Of a DNA stretch of 46,606 nucleotides, positions 15,752-22,699 are shown in pieces (the stretch's first letter is position 1; every line of letters starts with the position of its first letter). The stretch is from Herbiconiux sp. Lineage in GTDB: Bacteria > Actinomycetota > Actinomycetes > Actinomycetales > Microbacteriaceae. The notes beneath the pieces were generated by a model. The model saw only the letters and a list, made by a program, of their open reading frames with translations. It made no database searches and had not been told where the DNA came from. The DNA is taken from the NCBI RefSeq assembly GCF_023264855.1, contig NZ_JAHFUW010000036.1:1-46606 (forward strand), in the 5' to 3' direction. Position numbers and translations under genes: made by a program.

Positions 15752-18025
15752 ATGAAAATCGCCTGCATCGGTGGAGGCCCGGGCGGCCTGTACAGCGCCA
15801 TCCTGCTCAAGCTCGCCGATCCCGCCCACGAGGTGACCGTCTACGAGCGCAACGCCGTCGACGAGACCTTCGGCTTCGGTGTGGTGTTCTCGGAGGAGAC
15901 GCTCGACGGGCTGCGGCTGGCCGACCCGGTGAGCTTCGAGCGGATCGAGAAGCTGTGGCGCAAGTGGAGCGCGATGGACGTCGACTTCCGCGGCTTCACG
16001 GAGCGCAGCGACGGGCACGCCTTCGCGGCTCTGGCTCGCAAAGACCTGCTGATGGTGCTGGCCGAGCGGGCCGCCGAGCTCGGCGTGACGATGCGGCACG
16101 ACACCGTGGCGCCGCTCGCCGAAGACCTGCGGGAGACGCACGACCTCGTGATCGCCTCCGACGGCGTCAACAGCCGCACCCGCGAGACCTACGCGGCGGA
16201 GTTCGGCGAGAAGGTGGAGGTGCGCCCCTTCAAGTACGCCTGGTTCGGCACCGACCGCCCGATCGACTGCTTCACCTTCGTGTTCGTCGACACCCCGTAC
16301 GGCCTGTTCTGGGCGCACATCTACCCCTATGGCGAGAACGGATCGACGTTCCTCGTGGAGACGGATCCCGAGACCTGGCACCGGGCCGGCCTCGACGCCT
16401 CCGAACGCGTGCCAGGCCAGACCGACGAGAAGGCGCTGAAGTTCTGCGAGGAGATCTTCGCCGACTACCTGCAGGGCCACGCGCTGCAGGGCAACAATTC
16501 GAACTGGCTGAACTTCCGAGACGTCACGAACGAGCACTGGCACACCGGCAACGTCGTGATCATCGGCGACGCCGCGCACACCGCCCACTTCTCCATCGGC
16601 TCCGGCACCAAGCAGGCGCTCGAGGATGCGGTGGCGCTGGTGGGGGCGATCGCCGCCGAGTCGACCGTCGAGGCGGCGCTGGCCCGCTACGAAGGCATCC
16701 GCCGGCCGGTCGCGGCCTCGCTGCGCCGCTCGGCGATGACGAGCCTGGAGTGGTTCGAGAGCATCCACCGCTACACCGATCTGCCGCCCGCGCAGTTCGT
16801 GTTCCAGCTGCTCACCCGCAGCCAGCGCATCACCTACGACAACCTGCGGGTGCGCGATCCGCTCTACATGGCCCGCGTCGACGACTGGTTCGCGGCCGAC
16901 CAGGCCGAGCGCGGCACCGGCGCGCCATCCGGAACCCCGCCGATGTTCTACCCGTTCACGCTGCGGGGCCTCGAGCTGAAGAACCGGGTCGTGGTGTCGC
17001 CCACGGCGCAGTACTCGGCCGTCGACGGCATGCCCACCGACTGGCATCTGGTGCACCTCGGCTCGCGGGCCGTGGGCGGCGCAGGGCTCGTGTTCACCGA
17101 GATGACCTGCGTGTCGCCCGAGGGCCGCATCACGCCCGGCTGCCCCGGCATCTGGGACGACGAGCAGGAGCAGGCCTGGGCCCGGGTCGTCGACTTCGTG
17201 CACGGCAACAGCTCGGCCGCCATCGGGCTGCAGATCGGGCATTCCGGCCGCAAGGGAAGCACCAAGCTGATGTGGGAGGGCATCGACGAGGCGCTCGACG
17301 AGGGCAACTGGCCGATCGTCGGGCCGTCGGCCATCCCGTACCTCGCCGACGGGCAGGTGCCGCACGAGCTCACCGAGGCCGAGATCGCGGAGATCGTGCA
17401 GGAGCACGTGCGCGCCGCCGAGCGAGGTGCGCGGGCCGGGTTCGACATCCTCGAGCTGCACTTCGCGCACGGGTACCTGGTGTCGAGCTTCCTCTCGCCG
17501 TTGTCGAACAAGCGCACCGACGGGTACGGCGGCGACGCCGCGGGCCGCAGCCGCTTCGCGATCGAGGTGTTCGACGCGGTGCGGGCCGTGTGGCCGGCCG
17601 ACAAGCCGATCAGCGTGCGGATCAGCGCCACCGACTGGGTCGACGGCGGTTTCTCCGGCGACGACGCCGTGGAGCTGTCCCGGGTGCTCAAGGAGCACGG
17701 CTGCGACATCATCGACGTCTCCACCGGGCAGACCAGCACCGAGGCCAAGCCCAACTACGGTCGGCTCTACCAGACCCCGTTCGCCGACCGCATCCGGATG
17801 GAGGCGGGCATCCCGACCATGACCGTGGGCGCGGTGTCGTCGATCGACGACGTGAACACGATCCTGGTGGCCGGGCGCGCCGATCTGGCGCTGCTGGCGA
17901 GGCCGCATCTGGTCGACCCGTACTGGACGCTGAACGCCGCGCTGGATCTGGGCTACCGCGACAAGACGGTGCCCAAGCAGTACAAGTCGGGGCTGCGGGC
18001 CCGGCGGCGGGCGCAGACGCCGTGA
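15752..18025 (+). CDS. Fused FAD monooxygenase / Old Yellow Enzyme, 2-aminobenzoyl-CoA or salicylyl-CoA oxygenase type
   Basis: Fusion of 757 residues. Residues 1-390 are a class A flavin monooxygenase: GGGPGGLYSA Rossmann motif at 7-16, VIASDGVNSRTR, and the FAD ribityl motif IIGDAAHTAHFSIGSGTKQALEDA near 270. From about 398 an FMN-binding Old Yellow Enzyme domain follows (YPFTLRGLELKNRVVVSPTAQYS, IGLQIGHSGRKG, ELHFAHGYLVSSFLSPL, RTDGYGG). This exact order is that of 2-aminobenzoyl-CoA monooxygenase/reductase, which hydroxylates the CoA-bound ring and then reduces it, and of proteins named salicylyl-CoA 5-hydroxylase. It needs an aryl-CoA, for which the PaaK-type ligase at 5292 is the obvious source. 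GGAACGGAAAG lies before the ATG; a TTG at 15719 was not preferred. Confidence 0.88.
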   Translation: MKIACIGGGPGGLYSAILLKLADPAHEVTVYERNAVDETFGFGVVFSEETLDGLRLADPVSFERIEKLWRKWSAMDVDFRGFTERSDGHAFAALARKDLLMVLAERAAELGVTMRHDTVAPLAEDLRETHDLVIASDGVNSRTRETYAAEFGEKVEVRPFKYAWFGTDRPIDCFTFVFVDTPYGLFWAHIYPYGENGSTFLVETDPETWHRAGLDASERVPGQTDEKALKFCEEIFADYLQGHALQGNNSNWLNFRDVTNEHWHTGNVVIIGDAAHTAHFSIGSGTKQALEDAVALVGAIAAESTVEAALARYEGIRRPVAASLRRSAMTSLEWFESIHRYTDLPPAQFVFQLLTRSQRITYDNLRVRDPLYMARVDDWFAADQAERGTGAPSGTPPMFYPFTLRGLELKNRVVVSPTAQYSAVDGMPTDWHLVHLGSRAVGGAGLVFTEMTCVSPEGRITPGCPGIWDDEQEQAWARVVDFVHGNSSAAIGLQIGHSGRKGSTKLMWEGIDEALDEGNWPIVGPSAIPYLADGQVPHELTEAEIAEIVQEHVRAAERGARAGFDILELHFAHGYLVSSFLSPLSNKRTDGYGGDAAGRSRFAIEVFDAVRAVWPADKPISVRISATDWVDGGFSGDDAVELSRVLKEHGCDIIDVSTGQTSTEAKPNYGRLYQTPFADRIRMEAGIPTMTVGAVSSIDDVNTILVAGRADLALLARPHLVDPYWTLNAALDLGYRDKTVPKQYKSGLRARRRAQTP

Positions 18026-18492
18026 CCGGTGCGGCTGCGGGCGAGGCGGATGCCGCCGCCGGTGCATCCGGTGCGTCAGGCACCACCGGTGCCTCGGATG
18101 TTGTGACGGTCTCGCCCTTCGACCGGTTCTACGGTCTCGAGATCGTGTCGCTCGGCGACGGTGTGGCCGAAGCCCGGCTCGAGACCTCGGCGCACCACTC
18201 CCAGCCCACCGGTGTGGTGCACGGCGGCGTCTACTGCGCCATCGCCGAGGCGATCGCCTCGGAGGGCACCAACCACGCCGTCGGCCCCTCCGGCCGGATC
18301 GGCTTCGGGATGTCGAACAGCACCAACTTCCTACGTTCGGCGCCCGTGCCCGGAGTGCTCGTGGCGCGTGCCGAGGCGTTGCACCGCGGCCGCAGCACCT
18401 GGGTGTGGGACGTCACCATCGGCGACGAGTCCGGCACCGTGCGCTACGCGGTCACCCGCATGGTCATCGCCGTGCGCGACCGCCCCGCCTGA
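18022..18492 (+). CDS. PaaI-type hotdog-fold acyl-CoA thioesterase
   Basis: Thioesterase of 156 residues that should hydrolyse an aryl- or acyl-CoA in the cytoplasm. The hotdog helix motif THPTGVVHGGVYCAIAEAIAS-like region (here GVVHGGVYCAIAEAIAS) and the strand NFLRSAPVPGVLVARAEALHRGR are visible. GTG 18022 overlaps the fusion stop (GTGA), and the first 30 residues are Ala/Gly/Ser-rich and probably disordered. Coupling to the aryl-CoA oxygenase suggests that it releases the oxidised product or rescues CoA from dead-end thioesters. Confidence 0.88.
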   Translation: MTGAAAGEADAAAGASGASGTTGASDVVTVSPFDRFYGLEIVSLGDGVAEARLETSAHHSQPTGVVHGGVYCAIAEAIASEGTNHAVGPSGRIGFGMSNSTNFLRSAPVPGVLVARAEALHRGRSTWVWDVTIGDESGTVRYAVTRMVIAVRDRPA

Positions 18493-18511
18493 CCGCCCCG
18501 CCTGAGCCGGC

Positions 18512-20095
18512 TCAGCGGCGGGACTTGAGCAGGGCGGTGGCCACGAGGTGGCCGGAGCCCGCACCGAGGCCGGGGCCGGGGTGCGAGGAGGCGCCGAGGT
18601 GCCACACGCCCGGCACGGCGGTCTTGTGCGAGCCGGCCGAGGGGAGCGGGCGCCAGAGCAGGTTCTGGTCGATCTCGGCAGAGCCGGCGTACGGATCGCC
18701 CGCGACCGCATTCGGGTTGTAGGCGTTCAGGTCCTGCGGGGTGATGACCTCGGTCGCCAGGATCGAGTCGCGGAGGCCGGGCGCCACCGACTGCACGCGG
18801 TCGAGCACGCGGTCGACGTACGCGCGCATCACATCCGGAGACCAGCCGCCGTCGGCGCCCGCGATGGTTCCGGATGCATCGCCCCGAACCTCGAACGGGA
18901 CCTCCTGCAGCTGCAGCCAGAGCGAGCCCTTGCCCTCGGGCACCCGGGTGGGGTCGAGCAGGTGCTGGCGGCCGATCACCACGGTGGGAGCGCTCGGCAG
19001 CAGACCGGCCTCGGCCTGGGCGCAGGCGACCCCGGTCGATCCGGAGCCGTCGCTGACGTGCACGAGCGGGGCTTCGTCGAGGCGGGAATCCGTGAAGGTC
19101 AGCGGGGCGTCGAGCGCCAGGTGCAGCTGCATCGCGGCACGGCCGTAGCGGTAGCGGGCGGCCTCGCTGCGGGTGCGCGGGGGCACTGCGGCAGCGGGAA
19201 GCAGCTCGCGGAACAGTGCGCCGGGCGTGGTGCCGGCGAGCACGGCGCGGCGGGCCAGGATGCGGCCCGAGCTCGTCTCCACACCGGTGGCCCGGCCGTC
19301 GGTCACGATGATCTTCTCGACGCTCGTTCCGGTGACGATCTCGACCCCGTTGGCCTCGAGCACCCCGCGGAACGCCGTGACGAAATTCCCGGCCCCGCCC
19401 TTGACCACCGGCAGGCCGAAACCGTGCATCGAGAGGGCCATGATGGCGAACATCATGCCGCCGGTGGCGCTGTCGGGGGAGAGGCCGGCGTGCAGCAGCC
19501 AGGGCGCCCAGAGGCGGTCGGCCTCCTCGCCCTTGAAGCGCTCACGGGCGAAGGAGCGGCCGCTCATCAGGGCGTCGCGCGCGAGCGACTCGCTGCCCTT
19601 GAGCTTGAAGGCGCGTAGGGCCTTCGCGGCGAGACCGACCGCGGCCGTCGTGCGCAGCTCGGAGCCGAGCGCACCGAACACCACGGGCGCGCGCGATCCC
19701 ATCTGGTCGAGCATGAGGGCGTAGTTCGTGCGGTCGGAGGCGTGCTCGAAGGCGGCGGCGGTGGCCACCGGGTCGCGGTACGCCACAGCGGAGCGTCCGT
19801 CGGGCGCGATGCTGCCGGTGAGCGCACCGTCGGTGTTGCAGTACTCCAGACCCTGCGCGTGCAGGTCGGGGCCGAGGGCGGCGTAGGCGGCGCCCGAGAC
19901 GAACAGCGGATGCCACGACGAATAGGTGTCGTGCACGAAGCCGGGTTCGGTGAGCTCGCCCGAGGCGATGAAGCCGCCGATCTCGGGATTCTTCTCCACC
20001 AGGGCCACCGACCACCCGGCCTTGCCGAGCTCGGCCGCGGCGACCATCGCGTTGATTCCGGATCCGATGATGACGGCGTCGACTGTGCGCTCCAT
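18512..20095 (-). CDS. FAD-dependent phytoene dehydrogenase-like oxidoreductase
   Basis: Protein of 527 residues. The N-terminal dinucleotide-binding motif VDAVIIGSGINAMVAAAELGKAGW followed by LVEKNPEIGG, and the C-terminal GVWHLGASSHPGPGLGAGSGHLVATALL place it with carotenoid/phytoene dehydrogenase-like and PYROXD2-like FAD enzymes. Many actinobacterial members lie outside carotenoid clusters and have no known substrate; no carotenoid genes occur here. ATG 20095 faces the cupin gene at 20204 across a 108-bp divergent region that carries site D. It could dehydrogenate the reduced ring left by the fusion enzyme; that is speculation from position. Confidence 0.85.
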   Translation of the reverse strand: MERTVDAVIIGSGINAMVAAAELGKAGWSVALVEKNPEIGGFIASGELTEPGFVHDTYSSWHPLFVSGAAYAALGPDLHAQGLEYCNTDGALTGSIAPDGRSAVAYRDPVATAAAFEHASDRTNYALMLDQMGSRAPVVFGALGSELRTTAAVGLAAKALRAFKLKGSESLARDALMSGRSFARERFKGEEADRLWAPWLLHAGLSPDSATGGMMFAIMALSMHGFGLPVVKGGAGNFVTAFRGVLEANGVEIVTGTSVEKIIVTDGRATGVETSSGRILARRAVLAGTTPGALFRELLPAAAVPPRTRSEAARYRYGRAAMQLHLALDAPLTFTDSRLDEAPLVHVSDGSGSTGVACAQAEAGLLPSAPTVVIGRQHLLDPTRVPEGKGSLWLQLQEVPFEVRGDASGTIAGADGGWSPDVMRAYVDRVLDRVQSVAPGLRDSILATEVITPQDLNAYNPNAVAGDPYAGSAEIDQNLLWRPLPSAGSHKTAVPGVWHLGASSHPGPGLGAGSGHLVATALLKSRR

Positions 20096-20131
20096 GGTTG
20101 AACGATACCGGGCATCCGCTCGAAAATGGCA

Positions 20132-20151
20132 CGTTCATGTTACGAACGGAA
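20132..20151. promoter_or_regulatory. Operator-like site D in a divergent promoter region
   Basis: TTACGAACGGAA (20140-20151) fits the window-wide pattern. It overlaps a dyad CGTTC-N7-GAACG (20132-20148), whose GTTC-N7-GAAC core has the T-N11-A form of LysR-type operators. It lies 36 bp before the oxidoreductase start (20095, minus) and 64 bp before the cupin ATG (20204, plus), so it may control both. Confidence 0.5.
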
Positions 20152-20203
20152 TAAAAGTGTGTGATTTGGGCGCTCCGGTGGTAGTTTGCCGGTGGAGGTT
20201 GCC

Positions 20204-20629
20204 ATGTCAGCAGAAATCGTCCCCGTCGTCACCCGTCGCGGTGAGGAGCACACCGAGACCGGCCAGTCCGGGGGAGCCGTTCGCGTCTCCGGAGTGAGCA
20301 TCCAGCACACCCCCGCCACCAAGATCTGGTTCGGCCAGGTCAGCAACGAGCCGGGCTACCGGTCGTTCCCGCACCACCACGGCGAGGCCGAGACCGGCGG
20401 CTACGTGCTGCGCGGCAGCGCCCGCATCTACTTCGGCGACGACTACTCGGAGTGGCTCGACATGAGCGAGGGCGACTGGGTGTTCGTGCCGCCGTTCATG
20501 CCGCACGTCGAGGCGAACATGTCCACCACCGAAGAACTCGTCTGGCTCACCACCCGAACGCCCGACAACATCGTGGTGAACCTCGACGACGTCGACGACT
20601 CGACGCTCGAGGGCTACCGCCGGGCATGA
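20204..20629 (+). CDS. Small cupin domain protein
   Basis: Single cupin of 141 residues. Motif 1 is PHHHGEAETGGYVLRG with His57-59 and Glu61-63 as candidate metal ligands, and motif 2 is FVPPFMPHVEAN. ATG 20204 is preceded by GGTGGAGG; a TTG six codons upstream is less likely. The length excludes a full gentisate dioxygenase; small ring-cleaving cupins exist (for example 3-hydroxyanthranilate dioxygenase) but specific similarity is not seen. First gene of a cupin-thioesterase-Rid operon with four-base overlaps throughout. Confidence 0.85.
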   Translation: MSAEIVPVVTRRGEEHTETGQSGGAVRVSGVSIQHTPATKIWFGQVSNEPGYRSFPHHHGEAETGGYVLRGSARIYFGDDYSEWLDMSEGDWVFVPPFMPHVEANMSTTEELVWLTTRTPDNIVVNLDDVDDSTLEGYRRA

Positions 20630-21522
20630 GTTCCGCACCCGAACTCGCACCCACCTCGGCGCCGTTCCTCGCCGCCGTCGACCTGACCTCGGCCGGTGAC
20701 GACGTCTTCACCGCGCAGACGCAGTACGTGCCGTGGCCCAAGGCCTACGGCGGCGACATGGTGGCCCAGGCGCTCGCCGCCGCCATCCGCACCTCCACGG
20801 CCGACCGCCGGGTGAACTCGTTCCACGGGCACTTCCTGCGGCCGGTCGACGTGTCGAGCGAGGTCGCATACGAGGTCGACTGCGTTCGGGACGGTCGGGG
20901 ATATTCCACACGCACCGTGACCGGGCGGCAGAACGGCAAGTCCGCGTTCATCGCGACCGTCACCTTCCAGGTGCCGGAAGAGGGGCCCGACCTCCAGATC
21001 GCGATGCCGACGGACCTGCCCGAACCGGAGTCCCTGCCGTCGTCGGCCGAGTCGGTCGCCGGCGTCGCCGGTCCTGCCGCCGCGTACTGGGCATCCGGCC
21101 GCAGCTTCGACATGCGGCACGTCCCCTCGCCCGTCTACTTCGACGTGCAGGGTGTCGCGGTGCCGCACCAGGCCGTGTGGGTGAAGGCGTTCGACGCCCT
21201 GCCCGACGACGCCGATCTGCACCGCACGGCGCTGGCCTACGTATGCGACTACACGATCCTCGAGAGCGCCCTGCGCGCCACCTCGACCCCGTGGGCCGCG
21301 GCCGGGCTCTCGACCGCGAGCCTGGACCACGCGATGTGGTTCCACCGCGACGGCCGCGCCGACGAGTGGGTGCTCTACGCGCAGCAGCTGCAGTCGCTGC
21401 AGAGCGCCCGCGCGCTCGTGCACGGCTCGTTCTTCTCCGCCGACGGGCGCCTGCTGGCCTCCGTCGCCCAAGAGGGCATGATCCGCCTTCCTTCATCCGC
21501 CCCGACTGGAGCATCATCATGA
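20626..21522 (+). CDS. Acyl-CoA thioesterase II (TesB-like)
   Basis: Double-hotdog thioesterase of 298 residues. The first domain has YVPWPKAYGGDMVAQALAAAIRT, NSFHGHFLRPVD and YSTRTVTGRQNGKSAFIATVTFQ; the second has RTALAYVCDYTILESALR, LDHAMWFHRDGRADEWVLYAQQ and GSFFSADGRLLASVAQEGMIR, with the conserved Asp of the active site in CDYTIL. It hydrolyses acyl-CoA to free acid plus CoA. Two unrelated thioesterases (this and the PaaI type at 18022) in one gene region suggest that CoA release is an intended step. ATG overlaps the cupin stop. Confidence 0.9.
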   Translation: MSSAPELAPTSAPFLAAVDLTSAGDDVFTAQTQYVPWPKAYGGDMVAQALAAAIRTSTADRRVNSFHGHFLRPVDVSSEVAYEVDCVRDGRGYSTRTVTGRQNGKSAFIATVTFQVPEEGPDLQIAMPTDLPEPESLPSSAESVAGVAGPAAAYWASGRSFDMRHVPSPVYFDVQGVAVPHQAVWVKAFDALPDDADLHRTALAYVCDYTILESALRATSTPWAAAGLSTASLDHAMWFHRDGRADEWVLYAQQLQSLQSARALVHGSFFSADGRLLASVAQEGMIRLPSSAPTGASS

Positions 21523-21938
21523 CGCAGCCGACCAAGCAGACCATCAACCCGCCGAGCCTCTCCAAGCCCTCCGGTTTCGCGCACGGCACCAAGGTGGGCC
21601 AGACGGTGTACCTCGGCGGCCAGACCGCGATGGGTGCCGACGGGGCGATCGTGTCCGGCGGCATCGTGGAGCAGTTCCGGCAGGCGTTCTCGAACGTGCT
21701 CGCCACGCTTGAGCACGCCGGAGGCGTGCCATCCGACCTCGTCGACGTCACCATCTACCTCACCGACATCCCCGACTACCAGGCGCACGGCCGGGAGATC
21801 GGCCGCATCTGGCGCGAGCTCGCCGGATCCGACTACCCCGCGATGGCGGGCATCGGCACCACGGCCCTCTGGCAGCCCGAAGCCCTGATCGAGATCAAGG
21901 GCGTCGCCGTGATCGGCTCCTCCACCCCCGCCGCCTGA
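21519..21938 (+). CDS. Rid family (YjgF/YER057c) protein, possible enamine/imine or aminomuconate-type deaminase
   Basis: Protein of 139 residues with the Rid fold (VYLGGQTAMGADGAIVSGGIVEQFRQAFSNVLATLE, then VDVTIYLTDIPDYQAHGREIGRIW and LIEIKGVAVIG). RidA hydrolyses enamines or imines with a conserved Arg in a P-A-R stretch; here that position reads PAM (Met109), so it is not a canonical RidA. Other Rid subfamilies without this Arg exist, including aminomuconate deaminases. The oxygenase/reductase of the 2-aminobenzoyl-CoA type yields an enamine, so a Rid partner makes chemical sense, by inference. Start ATG overlaps the TesB stop. Confidence 0.88.
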   Translation: MTQPTKQTINPPSLSKPSGFAHGTKVGQTVYLGGQTAMGADGAIVSGGIVEQFRQAFSNVLATLEHAGGVPSDLVDVTIYLTDIPDYQAHGREIGRIWRELAGSDYPAMAGIGTTALWQPEALIEIKGVAVIGSSTPAA

Positions 21939-21961
21939 CCTCGCTGCGTTAGCATGTCGCC

Positions 21962-22210
21962 ATGTCAGAACATCGGGTGACCGCACCGACGATTCCTGAG
22001 GGCGAGAAGGTGAAGGGGCCGGCGTCGTACTTCCCCAGCATCGAGAAGACCTACGGCCGCCCGATGCAGGAGTGGCTCGACCTCGTGGCCGACCGGCTCG
22101 ACACCGAACGGCACATGGACGTCGTCACCTGGCTCAAGACCGAGCACGGCCTGGGCCACGGCCACGCCAATGCGATCGTGGCCTACGTCAAGGCGAACCT
22201 CCCCGCCTGA
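21962..22210 (+). CDS. DUF4287 domain protein (82 residues)
   Basis: Small soluble protein with the DUF4287 pattern: SYFPSIEKTYGRPMQEWLDLVADRL followed by DVVTWLKTEHGLGHGHANAIVAYVKANL, a helical unit found in many actinobacteria. No biochemical role is established to my knowledge. It follows the Rid gene by 23 bp and may be co-transcribed with it. ATG 21962 lacks a strong ribosome-binding site. It is unlikely to be pathway-specific. Confidence 0.85.
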   Translation: MSEHRVTAPTIPEGEKVKGPASYFPSIEKTYGRPMQEWLDLVADRLDTERHMDVVTWLKTEHGLGHGHANAIVAYVKANLPA

Positions 22211-22242
22211 CCCGGCTGATCCGAGGAGGGGCGACCGGGCTG

Positions 22243-22335
22243 ATGGACGACGCTGAGTGGGAGCGCCTCGTGCGCAGCGTGCTGCCCCGGGGTGACGCCC
22301 GACCACCGACCGCATCACGGGCGGCATGCGGGTGA
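22243..22335 (+). CDS. Possible 30-residue ORF, unknown
   Basis: Short frame of 30 codons (MDDAEWERLVRSVLPRG then an Ala/Pro-rich end), with GAGGAGGGG located 15-20 bp upstream. It ends 10 bases inside the next gene. The opening resembles the start of small regulatory or hypothetical proteins, but there is no independent support; it could also be a remnant of a longer N-terminus of the following gene in another frame. Listed because it occupies the only open stretch between 22211 and 22326. Confidence 0.3.
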   Translation: MDDAEWERLVRSVLPRGDARPPTASRAACG

Positions 22336-22685
22336 CCGGATCGCGCAGCGAGGAGATCTCGCTGGTCAGCGACGACGTGCGCGGCATCGTGCGCTCGGTG
22401 CTCCGGATCGGCTACGACGAACGCGAAGAACTCGAGACCCTGATCCACGAGGGGCTGGATTCGAGGAGTCTGCAGCGCTCGGAGGTGGGCGGATACGCCC
22501 TGCTGCTGTCGGGCGACGTGCCGTCGGCGCTGTGGATGCTCCGGAAGCCCCACGATCAGCTCGAACGGTGGGTGGGTGCCTCGGTGCACGAGCTCGGCCT
22601 GGTGCGGGTGCACGGGCTCGGGGCGCCGCGGGGAACGCCGTCTCTGGGCGGCCCGGGCGCATCCGTCGTCATCCGGCCGGCCTGA
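22326..22685 (+). CDS. Hypothetical protein (119 residues)
   Basis: I do not recognise this protein. Its codon use matches a real gene and its first half looks soluble and alpha/beta (EEISLVSDDVRGIVRSVLRIGYDEREELETLIHEG), with a hydrophobic stretch GGYALLLSGDVPSALWML in the middle and a Gly/Pro-rich C-terminus. No catalytic or binding motif is visible. ATG 22326 is chosen; ribosome binding is weak. It ends convergently with the aldehyde dehydrogenase gene, eight bases away. Confidence 0.5.
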   Translation: MRVTGSRSEEISLVSDDVRGIVRSVLRIGYDEREELETLIHEGLDSRSLQRSEVGGYALLLSGDVPSALWMLRKPHDQLERWVGASVHELGLVRVHGLGAPRGTPSLGGPGASVVIRPA

Positions 22686-22699
22686 CGTAAGGCTCAGGC
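22680..22699. terminator. Short hairpin spanning two convergent stop codons
   Basis: GCCTGA (22680-22685) and TCAGGC (22694-22699) pair perfectly around an 8-base loop. The stem contains the stop codon of the hypothetical gene on the plus strand and that of the aldehyde dehydrogenase on the minus strand. With a 6-bp stem and no T tract it is a weak terminator candidate. Confidence 0.35.

Noticed and set aside
15707-18067. Minus-strand open frame of over 780 codons opposite the oxygenase/reductase fusion
   Set aside because: The plus strand carries complete FAD and FMN domain motifs; the antisense frame is a compositional shadow.
18496-18518. TGAGCCGGCTCA palindrome between convergent thioesterase and oxidoreductase genes as a terminator
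   Set aside because: It has no loop and short interrupted arms, so a stable RNA hairpin is doubtful; the gap is only 19 bases.
20204-20629. Calling the small cupin gentisate 1,2-dioxygenase to complete a salicylate pathway
   Set aside because: At 141 residues with one cupin domain it is less than half the usual length of gentisate dioxygenase, and no specific motif supports the name.
22243-22685. One frameshifted gene made of the 30-codon ORF and the 119-residue protein
   Set aside because: The two pieces have no motif showing that they belong to one domain, and the downstream ORF has its own ATG; there is not enough evidence for a pseudogene.
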